Shown one piece after another: positions 35,586 to 44,345 of a stretch of DNA of 64,000 nucleotides. The first letter of the stretch is position 1, and every line of letters begins with the position of its first letter. The translations under genes were made by a program, and so were the position numbers. This DNA is from Bacteroidota bacterium (GTDB lineage: Bacteria; Bacteroidota; Ignavibacteria; Kryptoniales; JAKASW01), in contig JAJYIT010000001.1 in assembly GCA_021789975.1 (NCBI GenBank), forward strand, positions 76,247-140,246, in the 5' to 3' direction. The notes under the pieces were generated by a model. It made no database searches, was not told the origin of the DNA, and was given only the letters and a program-made list of their open reading frames with translations.

Positions 35586-36697
35586 TGGTCAGAGTCGTTT
35601 TCGCAGGCGGAGGGACGGGAGGTCATATCTTCCCGGCAATAGCAATTGCCGAAAGGCTTGCTGCAGCTGGCGAAGTCGACATGGTCTTTGTCGGGACGAA
35701 GCACAAAATCGAAGCGAAAGTTGTACCGGAACTTGGTTATAAATTCCGGGCAATTTGGATCGGAGGTTTCTCAAGGAAGTTGAAGATGTCGAACCTGCTA
35801 CTTCCTATAAAAATAATCGCTTCCGTCATCCAATCTTTAAAACTCATTTTCACCTTCAGGCCTCACGTTGTCGTTGGAACCGGAGGATATGTATCCGGTC
35901 CGGTATGCGCCGCCGCTGCCCTGACATTGACGCCAATTGTCCTGCAGGAGCACAACAGCTATCCAGGTGCGATGACGAGGTTGTTTGCGCCGCTCGCACG
36001 CGAGGTACATATCGCGTTCGAAAGTTCCAGGAAATATTTCCGGCGAATTGTTCCGCTCAGTCGTGTACCAGGAAATATTCACCTAACGGGAAGCCCGCTC
36101 AGGAAGATGCCCGAAGTATCCCGCGATGAAGCCTTGAATTTCTTTGGATTGACCGCCGAAAAGCGAACTCTGCTCGTGACAGGAGGAAGTCTTGGCGCTG
36201 TAAAGGTCAATTCAGCAGTGGCACAGATTGTCGGGGAATTGATCGATCACAACTACCAGGTGGTCTGGCAAACAGGATCGGTAGATTTCGAAAATATCAG
36301 GGAGATCGGCAAGCGATTCCCGGAACATTTGCGCGTGGTGGAATTCATTGATCGCATGAACTATGCCTACTCTGCCGCGGATGTTGCCGTGTGCCGCGGT
36401 GGTGCTACGACGATTGCCGAAGTCATTTATTTTAATTTACCGTCCATCGTGATCCCGTATCCATTTGCTGCCGCAAACCACCAGGTTGAGAACGCACGTG
36501 CGCTGGTCGAATCGGGAGGGGCGGTCATGGTGCAGGAATCCGAACTGCCTGAAAAATTCAGTGATGAACTCCTGGGATTGATCGGAAGTCCGGACCGGCT
36601 TGATGCGATGCGGGCAAAGCTGAAATCCCTGCAACATCCCGATGCCGCGGAAATGATTGCAGAATCTGTCCTGAGAATTGCTGGTGCGAATGCGTAA
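35585..36697 (+). CDS. murG: UDP-GlcNAc:lipid I GlcNAc transferase MurG
   Basis: A 370-residue GT-B enzyme on the inner face of the membrane that makes lipid II. VVFAGGGTGGHIFPAIAIAE at residues 4-23 is the first Gly-rich loop; VGTGGYVSGPVCAAA, HNSYPGAMTRL, LVTGGSLGAVKVN and VCRGGATTIAEVIYF follow in family order, ending with FAAANHQVENARALV. ATG 35585 overlaps the ftsW stop; a longer open frame upstream is ftsW read out of frame. Confidence 0.96.
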   Translation: MVRVVFAGGGTGGHIFPAIAIAERLAAAGEVDMVFVGTKHKIEAKVVPELGYKFRAIWIGGFSRKLKMSNLLLPIKIIASVIQSLKLIFTFRPHVVVGTGGYVSGPVCAAAALTLTPIVLQEHNSYPGAMTRLFAPLAREVHIAFESSRKYFRRIVPLSRVPGNIHLTGSPLRKMPEVSRDEALNFFGLTAEKRTLLVTGGSLGAVKVNSAVAQIVGELIDHNYQVVWQTGSVDFENIREIGKRFPEHLRVVEFIDRMNYAYSAADVAVCRGGATTIAEVIYFNLPSIVIPYPFAAANHQVENARALVESGGAVMVQESELPEKFSDELLGLIGSPDRLDAMRAKLKSLQHPDAAEMIAESVLRIAGANA

Positions 36698-37160
36698 GCA
36701 CTTCAGACGCAGATTCGAAGCTTATTACCAATCTGTGGCAGTTTACGCCCTGGCACTGATAACATACGCAGTTATCCGCGGAACATTTTCAGGCAGCGAA
36801 TTCAGGGTTGTTTTCAAAGATCCGGTAGTTTATGTGTTTGTCATAGTTTTGGGTTACTCTGTAATCGATCTTGTATTCAATGTGCTTTACCAAAGGGACA
36901 TTATCATCAGTGACGATGCGGTCATCTTTCAGAACAGGTTCGAAAGTCGAGCTGTCAAGTTCAGTGAAATAAATTGGATCCATGCCGGCAGGGCAAGAAA
37001 AGTGAAAGTACGCGGGAGCTATGGAGTCATTAAAATAATGATCAACAGCCACATGAGAGCGATAAGGATCAACCCTGTTCATTTCCACGGAGAGCGGGAA
37101 ATGATGGAGGCATTCAAAGCGCTCAGTGAGAAAGTCAACAAAGATGTTCAAGTCAGTTAG
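36690..37160 (+). CDS. Two-span membrane protein with PH-like domain, inserted in the dcw cluster
   Basis: A 156-residue protein I do not recognise by name. Arg-rich N terminus (MRKHFRRRFEAYY), two hydrophobic spans at about 15-31 and 46-68, then a beta-rich cytoplasmic domain (70-150) with DIIISDDAVIFQNRFESRAVKF then EINWIHAG, resembling bacterial PH (bPH/YdbT-type) domains and ending in a helix (EREMMEAFKALSEKV). It overlaps murG by 8 bp and murC by 17 bp, so it is made with them. Cytoplasmic lipid- or protein-binding at the site of precursor synthesis is an inference from fold and context. Confidence 0.8.
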   Translation: MRKHFRRRFEAYYQSVAVYALALITYAVIRGTFSGSEFRVVFKDPVVYVFVIVLGYSVIDLVFNVLYQRDIIISDDAVIFQNRFESRAVKFSEINWIHAGRARKVKVRGSYGVIKIMINSHMRAIRINPVHFHGEREMMEAFKALSEKVNKDVQVS

Positions 37161-38520
37161 AAAAGTCCACATGGTCGGGATTGGCGGGATCGGAATGAGC
37201 GGGATAGCCGAAATTCTGCTCGACCAGGGCTTTGAAGTAAGCGGATCAGACAGGCAGCTCACCGAAATAACGGATCGTCTTGAGAAACTCGGTGCAAGGA
37301 TTCATAAGGGACACTCCGCTGGGAATCTTGATGAAGCAGATGTCCTCGTTTACTCGTCTGCGGTACGAATGGACAACCCGGAGCTTGCTGCGGCATCGGA
37401 GAAGAAGATACCGATTATTCGCAGGGCCGAGATGCTAGCGGAACTTATGAGAATGAAATACGGCATTGCGATAGCGGGGACTCACGGCAAAACGACAACG
37501 ACGAGTATGACAAGCCTCGTCCTGATGGAGGGCGGGCTCGATCCGACCGTAATAGTTGGGGGAAAGCTGTCGAGTTTTGGAGGCACGAATGCCAGGCTGG
37601 GTCACGGCGAATACATAGTCGTCGAGGCGGATGAGTTTGACAGGTCTTTCCTCCAGCTAACACCGGTGATCGCCGTAATAACTACTTTGGAGCGCGAGCA
37701 TCTTGACATATATACAGACTTAGAAGACATCAAGCGCGCGTTTGTTGAATTTGCCAACAAGGTGCCCTTCTATGGCTTCGTGATCCTCTGTCTGGATGAG
37801 CCTTCGATACAGGAAATTCTTCCTCTGATTAGAAAGAAGATTATCACCTACGGGCTGAATCCTCAGTCAGATTTGAGGGCAATCAATATTTCCTTCGATG
37901 AAAACCGAAGCAATTTTAATCTCCTTCAAAACGGGAAAGATCTTGGTGAAGTATCGTTAAAAGTCCCCGGTATGCACAATATCAAGAACGCGATTGCCGC
38001 GATTGGAATTGGTCTTGAACTTGGGATTGATTTTGCCGCCATAAAACGAGCTGTCGAGTCCTTCACCGGCGTATATAGGCGTATTGAAGTGAAGGGGGAA
38101 ATCGGAGGGGTGATGGTAGTTGACGATTATGCACACCACCCCACTGAAGTTCATGCCACTCTATCGGCGCTGAAATCAGGCTGGCCGCGAAGAAGAGTCG
38201 TTGCGGTTTTCCAGCCGCACCTGTATTCGAGGACAAGGGACTTCCATGATGATTTTGGAAAGGCCTTTTTGAACGCGGATGTCCTGGTGGTTACTGAAAT
38301 TTATCCGGCACGTGAAGAACCTATCCAGGGAATAACCGGTGAGCTGATCGTAAACGATGCCAAGGCTTATGGACACAAGGAGGCATATTATGTATCCGAC
38401 AAGACTCACCTTCCGGATTTCCTTCTGAAGATGAAAAGGCCGGGCGACATAATAGTAACGTTAGGTGCCGGGGATATTGCGAAATTCGGCGAGGAGTTCA
38501 TTGCGAAGTTGAATGGATAA
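37144..38520 (+). CDS. murC: UDP-N-acetylmuramate:L-alanine ligase
   Basis: A 458-residue Mur ligase that starts the peptide stem. Nucleotide-binding VHMVGIGGIGMSGIAEIL at 8-25, ATP loop AIAGTHGKTTTTSM near 107-120, EADEFDRSFLQL, TTLEREHLDIY, MVVDDYAHHPTEV and VFQPHLYSRTRDF all match. ATG 37144 (MFKSVRK) chosen; a GTG 18 bases earlier is in frame but adds nothing conserved. The murB gene that often follows is absent; ftsQ comes next, overlapping by 8 bp. Confidence 0.96.
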   Translation: MFKSVRKVHMVGIGGIGMSGIAEILLDQGFEVSGSDRQLTEITDRLEKLGARIHKGHSAGNLDEADVLVYSSAVRMDNPELAAASEKKIPIIRRAEMLAELMRMKYGIAIAGTHGKTTTTSMTSLVLMEGGLDPTVIVGGKLSSFGGTNARLGHGEYIVVEADEFDRSFLQLTPVIAVITTLEREHLDIYTDLEDIKRAFVEFANKVPFYGFVILCLDEPSIQEILPLIRKKIITYGLNPQSDLRAINISFDENRSNFNLLQNGKDLGEVSLKVPGMHNIKNAIAAIGIGLELGIDFAAIKRAVESFTGVYRRIEVKGEIGGVMVVDDYAHHPTEVHATLSALKSGWPRRRVVAVFQPHLYSRTRDFHDDFGKAFLNADVLVVTEIYPAREEPIQGITGELIVNDAKAYGHKEAYYVSDKTHLPDFLLKMKRPGDIIVTLGAGDIAKFGEEFIAKLNG

Positions 38521-39319
38521 GACAGGGAAGACATTCATATACTTCAGCGTTGCCGTGTCGATCGCGGCGGCACTCTATTTTATTTCCCAAAACTGGAAGA
38601 ACCAGCTTGTTCTACGGCATGTAAGAGTCTACGACGCCAGAATATTGACAGACCAGGAAGTGAAGACAATTGCAGATGTAAGAAGGGGGAGTCCACTCTT
38701 CAAACTCAGCCTCGCAAAAATTTCCAGACGTGTGGAGCAGAACCCCTTCATCAAAGAGGCCGTCGTGGTCAGGGCGCTTCCCTATGATCTCACGATAACA
38801 GTGCGCGAGCGGAATCCAATTGCCCTTGTCGCCACATCTGCTTCGATCCTTTCGGTGGACGGCAGTGGAATAATACTTCCCGTTCCGTTGACGCGGAAGA
38901 GTAATTTGCCGTTGATAACCGGGGCCATAGGAACATTGTCTGCAGGAGACTCCGCTAAGGGGGCTCTCTTGCAAGCCGTACAATTCCTACTCGACGCAGA
39001 GAAGATGGGACCCTCTTTGAGCGCCAACATCGCAGAAGTCAGAATTGACAGCGGCGGTCTGGTGGCGTATACCACGGCGCTATCCTTACCTGTTCTGGTT
39101 GGCAGCGGTGATTTCCATAGGAAGCTGGTCTACCTCAAGAAATTCTTAACTGACCTGGCTCCTACCGACGGCTCCCAGTGCAGGTATGTGGACTTGAGAT
39201 TTAACGGACAGATCGTACTTGGGCTTCATGATGCCGGAAATGATTTGAATGGTCAGAATGCTTCGTACCACGCTCCGAGAATGTTTCCTGCGACGGAGAA
39301 ATCGGGGAAAGTAAACTGA
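38513..39319 (+). CDS. ftsQ: Cell division protein FtsQ
   Basis: A 268-residue bitopic protein: short cytoplasmic tail, membrane span at about 7-24, then a POTRA domain (LRHVRVYDARILTDQEVKTI, SPLFKLSLAKISRRVEQNPF, VVRALPYDLTITVRERNPIA) and the beta domain (LSVDGSGIILP, LPLITGA, YVDLRFNGQIVLG). It recruits FtsL/FtsB to the septum. The C-terminal 30 residues are polar and not conserved. It lies 9 bp ahead of ftsA. Confidence 0.92.
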   Translation: MDKTGKTFIYFSVAVSIAAALYFISQNWKNQLVLRHVRVYDARILTDQEVKTIADVRRGSPLFKLSLAKISRRVEQNPFIKEAVVVRALPYDLTITVRERNPIALVATSASILSVDGSGIILPVPLTRKSNLPLITGAIGTLSAGDSAKGALLQAVQFLLDAEKMGPSLSANIAEVRIDSGGLVAYTTALSLPVLVGSGDFHRKLVYLKKFLTDLAPTDGSQCRYVDLRFNGQIVLGLHDAGNDLNGQNASYHAPRMFPATEKSGKVN

Positions 39320-39328
39320 GGAATTGAG

Positions 39329-40642
39329 ATGAGTAATAACATGTTAGTAGCACTTGATATTGGCACGACGAAAGTATGCGCCCTCGTTGTAGAAGTTGAT
39401 TCTAATGGGAAGATGAATGTCCTCGGAGTGGGCACCAGCAAATCCGGCGGTGTGAACAGGGGAGTCGTTGCAAACATCGAACGCACCGTTAAATCAATCC
39501 AGGAAGCGGTACAGATTGCCGAATCCAAACCGGGCATGAAGATCAAAAGCGCGATTGTAGGAATTGCCGGGGAACATATAGAGAGTTTCAAGACGAACAG
39601 CATAATAACTATAAGCAATGCCGATCACGAAATAACTGAGAGCGATATAGACCGCCTCATTGACGATTCGAGACGAGTCCATCTTTCTCGCGACCGTGAA
39701 ATTATCCACATCATTCCCCAGGAGTTCATCATCGACGGGCAGACCGTCACGCACGATCCGATCGGGATGGCAGGCGTCAGAGTCGAAGCGTCGATGCATG
39801 TAGTTACGGGTCTCGTCACCGCGGCGCAAAACATTCATAAGTGTGTTGAAAGAGCGGGCCTAAAAGTGGACGAGCTGGTCCTTCAGCCGCTGGCATCAAG
39901 CTACTCCGTACTCACGGAAGATGAAAAAGAAGTAGGCGTTGCGTTATTGGACATAGGTGGTGGGACAACCGATCTGGCTGTGTTTGAGGATAGGACGATC
40001 CGACACACTGCAGTTATACCTATCGCCGGAGATCACATTACGACGGATATCAGAAAGGGGCTCGGCATTTTGCCGGAACAGGCAGAAGAGCTGAAAGTCA
40101 ATCACGGGTACGCTATGGTGTCCGAAGTTGTTGATGACGAACCGATACTGATACCGGGCATTGGCGGCCGGAAACCGATAGAGATCAATAAGAAATTACT
40201 CGCGCAAATAATACAACCGCGCGTCGAAGAACTTCTCGATATAGTGGCGATGGAGGTAAAGAGGTCTGGATACTCGCGGCATCTTTCCGCCGGGATCGTT
40301 TTAACCGGTGGAGGAGCTTTGCTCAGAGGAATGCCGGAGCTTGTCGAATACGTCCTTGGAGTTCCATCGAAGATTGGAATTCCGCAGACTTTTGACGGCG
40401 GCTTTGCGCGTGAGGTTGAGAATCCTATGTATGCCACCGCAGTCGGGCTTATCCAATACGGCTTGAAGCGTGGGACAGGGAAGTCGACGATTGAGTTCAT
40501 CGAATCGGTCCGCGAAGAATCATCCCCACATAGTGATGGGAACAACGGTGCAGCCCCGGAAAAAGGAAGGGGCAGTGCCAATTTGCTTACAAAAGGAATG
40601 CAGTTCGTGAAAAAGTTTATTAAAAAAGTTGATAATATCTAA
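39329..40642 (+). CDS. ftsA: Cell division actin-like protein FtsA
   Basis: A 437-residue ATPase tethering FtsZ to the membrane. Actin-fold motifs: VALDIGTTKVCALV (phosphate 1), the FtsA-specific 1C/SHS2 region near 85-165, GVALLDIGGGTTDLAVF (phosphate 2) near 204-220, and GIVLTGGGALLRGM (adenosine) near 322-335. The last 20 residues (LLTKGMQFVKKFIKKVDNI) form the amphipathic membrane-targeting helix. A good ribosome-binding site (TGAGGAA) precedes the ATG. Followed by ftsZ after 14 bp. Confidence 0.97.
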   Translation: MSNNMLVALDIGTTKVCALVVEVDSNGKMNVLGVGTSKSGGVNRGVVANIERTVKSIQEAVQIAESKPGMKIKSAIVGIAGEHIESFKTNSIITISNADHEITESDIDRLIDDSRRVHLSRDREIIHIIPQEFIIDGQTVTHDPIGMAGVRVEASMHVVTGLVTAAQNIHKCVERAGLKVDELVLQPLASSYSVLTEDEKEVGVALLDIGGGTTDLAVFEDRTIRHTAVIPIAGDHITTDIRKGLGILPEQAEELKVNHGYAMVSEVVDDEPILIPGIGGRKPIEINKKLLAQIIQPRVEELLDIVAMEVKRSGYSRHLSAGIVLTGGGALLRGMPELVEYVLGVPSKIGIPQTFDGGFAREVENPMYATAVGLIQYGLKRGTGKSTIEFIESVREESSPHSDGNNGAAPEKGRGSANLLTKGMQFVKKFIKKVDNI

Positions 40643-40656
40643 AATGGAGGCCTAAC

Positions 40657-41892
40657 GTGTTCGAACTCGACAACGAAAAACAGGGCCCGCGCATCCGGGT
40701 AGTAGGTATTGGGGGATGCGGCGGGAATGCAGTTAACAGCATAGCTAAACGCGGTATCCACGGCGTCGATCTCATCTCGATGAATACCGACTTGCAGGAC
40801 TTGGAAAGGAGTGTCTCGCCGAATAAAATTCAGATCGGCAAGAACACTACCCGCGGGCTTGGAGCGGGTGCCAATCCGGAGATCGGTCGAAGAGCTGCAC
40901 TCGAAGCGAGGGACGATATATATCGGGCTCTCAAAGACAGCGACATGGTTTTCCTGACGGCGGGCATGGGTGGGGGTACAGGAACGGGCGCAGCCCCCGT
41001 GGTGGCAAGCATACTTAAAGGTGCGGACCGAGACGAAGTGAAGCAGGACGGTCTTGACGAACACACGCCTCTAATCGTTGCTGTGGTAACCAAGCCCTTT
41101 TCAAATGAAGCCAAAGAAAGAATGCACAACGCAGATACCGGGATCGATGAGATGAAGAAGTATGTTGATGCGCTTATCGTCATCCCGAACGAGAAGCTAC
41201 TGGTAATCTCGGACAAATCTGCCGGTTATCTTGCTTCCCTTCAAAAGATCTACGACGTTCTCTACGATTCGATCCGAGGCATCTCTGAAATCATCACCAA
41301 CCCTGGTTTCATCAATGTCGATTTTGCCGACGTCAGGACTGTGCTGGCGTCACGTGGAGATGCAATTATCGGAACCGGTATTGCGAGTGGCGATAGACGT
41401 GCAGCAGAGGCCGCCTCGGCCGCAATTTCAAATCCACTCCTTGAAGAAATAGCCCTGGAACGTGTCGAGGGAATTCTTGTCAGTATAACCGCTGGTCCGA
41501 ATTTCGGCATACATGAATATGACGAAATTGTAAAGACTGTGCGCGGAGTTGCCAAAAACGGGGATGACGACAGCAAGGTAATTGTTGGTGTCTCCATTGA
41601 CGACAAGATCGAGAAAGAGGTAATCGTTACGGTTATTGCAGCAGGATTGAATACTCGTCCGGATCCCCTACCTGTTCCCGACCCCAGAAAAAGAATTACA
41701 CCCAAGGAGAAGGACAAGATCAGAGACCAAACCTGGAGTGTTAAAGACTGGCGTGCATTTGATGAGCCTACTTTTGAACGCAACGGCATAAATATTCACC
41801 TGAACGAAGCTGACGCTGATGGCGAGAGAGTGCAGCCGGACGTCGTCAGGCAAAGCGAAAGACCAGCTTTTTTGAGAAAGGTGATGGACTAA
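40657..41892 (+). CDS. ftsZ: Cell division protein FtsZ
   Basis: A 411-residue tubulin-like GTPase forming the Z ring. IRVVGIGGCGGNAVNSIA near the start, the tubulin signature GGGTGTG at 105-111, NAD-type T7 loop NVDFADVRTVLA, and a disordered linker after about 330. The C-terminal peptide ERPAFLRKVMD is the conserved FtsA/partner-binding tail. Starts with GTG after ATGGAGGCC. Last gene of the dcw cluster. A short acidic insert (DRDEVKQDGLDEHTP) interrupts the region after the signature loop. Confidence 0.97.
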   Translation: MFELDNEKQGPRIRVVGIGGCGGNAVNSIAKRGIHGVDLISMNTDLQDLERSVSPNKIQIGKNTTRGLGAGANPEIGRRAALEARDDIYRALKDSDMVFLTAGMGGGTGTGAAPVVASILKGADRDEVKQDGLDEHTPLIVAVVTKPFSNEAKERMHNADTGIDEMKKYVDALIVIPNEKLLVISDKSAGYLASLQKIYDVLYDSIRGISEIITNPGFINVDFADVRTVLASRGDAIIGTGIASGDRRAAEAASAAISNPLLEEIALERVEGILVSITAGPNFGIHEYDEIVKTVRGVAKNGDDDSKVIVGVSIDDKIEKEVIVTVIAAGLNTRPDPLPVPDPRKRITPKEKDKIRDQTWSVKDWRAFDEPTFERNGINIHLNEADADGERVQPDVVRQSERPAFLRKVMD

Positions 41893-41938
41893 TCTGATTA
41901 AGGTCAAATTCCTTCGCAAACGGCACTTTAACCAGCAG

Positions 41939-41954
41939 CCGGCACCGATGCCGG
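41939..41954 (+). terminator. Stem-loop after ftsZ
   Basis: CCGGCA-CCGA-TGCCGG, a perfect 6-bp stem with a 4-nt loop, 46 bp after the ftsZ stop. No T tract follows, so termination here is uncertain. Confidence 0.35.
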
Positions 41955-42032
41955 AAGTAAGGAAACAGACACGATTGGAAAAATCATGTGGAAGCCTTAA
42001 ACTTTGTTAGCGAAATAAGGAAGCCTGTTGCG

Positions 42033-42722
42033 ATGGAAAAGCGTGATCTGAATATAATGTTGATTGAGGATGATCCCGACATTCCCAAGTTGGCGCAGCT
42101 ATATCTGAAACCGTACAAGGAAACTGAGTTCAACCTTGTTTGGGTGGAGAGCGGGGAAGATGCTCTTAAATTCCTGACCGACAGTCGGAACCTCGACGTG
42201 ATACTGGTTGACTTCCAGCTTCCGGGAATCAACGGGCTTGAGACTACTCGCCTTATCCGGGAACAGGGCATAAGAATCCCAATTGTATTCTTGACAAATG
42301 CGGTTGATTTCAAGCTTGCAATCGAAGCGATGAAACTTGATGTAGAGGATTATCTCCTAAAGGAGGAAGCGATTACATCGGTCCTTCCGAGCATCATTTT
42401 GAACGTTGTCGAGCGCATCAGACTTCGGGACAAGCTTGCAGAGGCCGAGATGAACAAGCTGGCGCAGCGAGAGAGGCTGGACGGGATCAAAAGTCTTATT
42501 GTTACCATTTCCCATGAGCTTAATAATCCGCTTGCCGCTCTCAAATTGGCCATCAACGTGCTTCAAAGGAAACAGGTACCTCCTGATGTCGCCAGCTATC
42601 TTGCCATAATGAAAGAGAACACGGAGCGAATAGAGAGCGTAGTGGCAAAATTGAGGGAGCTTAAGGGAGACAAGGTTACTGCGTATATTGGCAATATAAA
42701 AATGATCGATCTGTCCGAATAA
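42033..42722 (+). CDS. Receiver-HisKA protein without a kinase ATPase domain
   Basis: A 229-residue protein. Receiver domain (about 8-125): acidic pair EDD, phosphoacceptor Asp60 in VILVDFQLPG, Thr in VFLTNA, and the Lys of LLKEEA. A HisKA helical hairpin follows (150-215) with ISHELNNPLAALKLAI, His161 being the phospho-site. The chain then stops; there is no HATPase (N, G1, G2) domain. It may dimerise, accept phosphate on His from another kinase, or pass it between Asp and His like a hybrid relay. ATG 42033 chosen behind AATAAGGAAG; GTG at 41988 is also in frame. The NtrC-type regulator follows 63 bp later. Confidence 0.85.
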   Translation: MEKRDLNIMLIEDDPDIPKLAQLYLKPYKETEFNLVWVESGEDALKFLTDSRNLDVILVDFQLPGINGLETTRLIREQGIRIPIVFLTNAVDFKLAIEAMKLDVEDYLLKEEAITSVLPSIILNVVERIRLRDKLAEAEMNKLAQRERLDGIKSLIVTISHELNNPLAALKLAINVLQRKQVPPDVASYLAIMKENTERIESVVAKLRELKGDKVTAYIGNIKMIDLSE

Positions 42723-42785
42723 CTACACAGCCGTAGCAGCGCGGGACGAATCGGACAGCTAATTGAACTTCGACAGGGACGCACC

Positions 42786-44147
42786 ATGACGCAGACACAA
42801 CAAGTGCAGACACTTGTGGTCGATGATGAGAAGAACGTTACAGACTTGCTCAAGCTTCAGCTTGAAGAAGTCGGCTTTTGGGTCGACATCGCTAACGATG
42901 GGGCTGTGGCGATTAACAAAGTTCAAGGGAAAAAATACGACGTCATACTTCTTGATCTTAAGATGCCGCGGATAAACGGGATCGAAGTCTTGAAGTTTGC
43001 GAAAGAGAATTATCCGGATTCGCAAGTACTCATATTAACCGGGTACGGTGATATCAAGACCGCCGTTGATACCATAAAAATGGGGGCGTTCGATTTCATT
43101 ACTAAGCCGTACAACTTCGAGGAGCTCCTGGTTTCCGTGAAGAACGCGCTCGATATGAAGCGGCTCATGGTCGACAACAAAGTGATGAAGATGCAGCTTC
43201 AGAACGGCCGGTTCGAAATTGTGGGCCAGAGTCCGGCGCTGCAGAGCGTCCTTGAGGTGGCACTGAAAGTGGCTGCAAGCGACGCATCGGTGATGATCAC
43301 GGGTCCCAGCGGTTCTGGAAAAGAATTGATTGCTCATCTTATACACGAAAACAGCGATCGTGCGGCGAAGCCTTTTGTGGCGGTCAACTGTGCCTCAATT
43401 CCCGACACACTTATCGAGAGCGAGCTCTTCGGACATGAGAAGGGCGCTTTCACGGATGCCCACGCACTTAAACAGGGACTTGCCGAGATTGCAGACAGTG
43501 GTACACTGTTCCTGGATGAAGTCGGTGACATAAGTTACCTGGTTCAGCCCAAATTGCTTCGCTTCATAGAGACCGGCACCTTCCGAAGAGTGGGCGGCAC
43601 AGCTGAAATGAGTGTGGACGTACGGATTGTCTCTGCCACGAACAAGGACCTTGAGCATGAAGTGGAAGAACAGAAATTCCGTGAGGATTTGCTTTATCGT
43701 TTGAATGTGGTCCACGTCGAAGTGCCTGCTCTGAATCACCGAAGGGAAGACATTCCGCTTCTCGTCACCCACTTTCTGGAGAAGAAAAGCAAATCGAGAC
43801 GGGTAAAAAGTATTTCACCCGATGCGATGCGGATGCTTGAATATTACGATTGGCCGGGGAACGTTCGCGAATTGGAAAATGTGATAGAGCGCGCTGCGAT
43901 ACTTACAAATGGAGAGGAAATACGGCCCGATTCGATTGCGCTTACATCAAAGGTGAAATCGGCGGACCTGCGCAGAATACCGACCCGTCTCTCGCTAGCC
44001 GAGCTGGAGAGAATTCATATCGAAAATGTACTGAAGGCCAACGCATTCAACAGGAGCAAGTCTGCCCAGGCACTCGGGATAAGTTTGAAGACTCTCTATT
44101 TGAAAATAAAACACTACGGAATAGAGACGCCCGCATTCAAGGGGTAG
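42786..44147 (+). CDS. NtrC-family sigma-54-dependent response regulator
   Basis: A 453-residue activator: receiver domain (Asp57 in VILLDLKMP, Thr in LILTGYGD, Lys in FITKPYN), AAA+ domain (Walker A GPSGSGKE near 178-185, Walker B GTLFLDEVGD), and a Fis-type helix-turn-helix at the end (NRSKSAQALGISLKTLYLKI). The sigma-54 contact loop reads GAFTDA (220-225) instead of GAFTGA; this variant occurs in natural family members, so it may still work with sigma-54. Partner kinase is not adjacent unless it is the truncated HisKA protein upstream. Targets unknown. Confidence 0.92.
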   Translation: MTQTQQVQTLVVDDEKNVTDLLKLQLEEVGFWVDIANDGAVAINKVQGKKYDVILLDLKMPRINGIEVLKFAKENYPDSQVLILTGYGDIKTAVDTIKMGAFDFITKPYNFEELLVSVKNALDMKRLMVDNKVMKMQLQNGRFEIVGQSPALQSVLEVALKVAASDASVMITGPSGSGKELIAHLIHENSDRAAKPFVAVNCASIPDTLIESELFGHEKGAFTDAHALKQGLAEIADSGTLFLDEVGDISYLVQPKLLRFIETGTFRRVGGTAEMSVDVRIVSATNKDLEHEVEEQKFREDLLYRLNVVHVEVPALNHRREDIPLLVTHFLEKKSKSRRVKSISPDAMRMLEYYDWPGNVRELENVIERAAILTNGEEIRPDSIALTSKVKSADLRRIPTRLSLAELERIHIENVLKANAFNRSKSAQALGISLKTLYLKIKHYGIETPAFKG

Positions 44148-44200
44148 CGAGGTGGCTGTTTGAGCTCCAGCCGGATTCCTCGACAGATGGATCCGGCATT

Positions 44201-44218
44201 CGTCCGTCGAGACGGACG
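44201..44218. repeat. Perfect palindromic stem between convergent genes
   Basis: CGTCCGTC-GA-GACGGACG, with a second weaker repeat CCGGAT/ATCCGG at 44171-44196 directly before it. It lies between the ends of the NtrC-type gene and ppk1. No T tract; it may mark transcript ends from both sides. Confidence 0.4.
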
Positions 44219-44345
44219 CCGTCGGACGGAAAAGTATTCGGAGCTTGCCAGTAGGGTTCAAACCGATGGCTTATCTGACTGAACCGGATCCCGTACGGCG
44301 CTATCTATCAGTAGAAGCATCAGGCCGTCAATACTGGATCTTCCG

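Noticed and set aside
44244-44275. T-loop-like GGGTTCAAACC suggesting a tRNA
   Set aside because: No acceptor, D or anticodon stem can be built around it.
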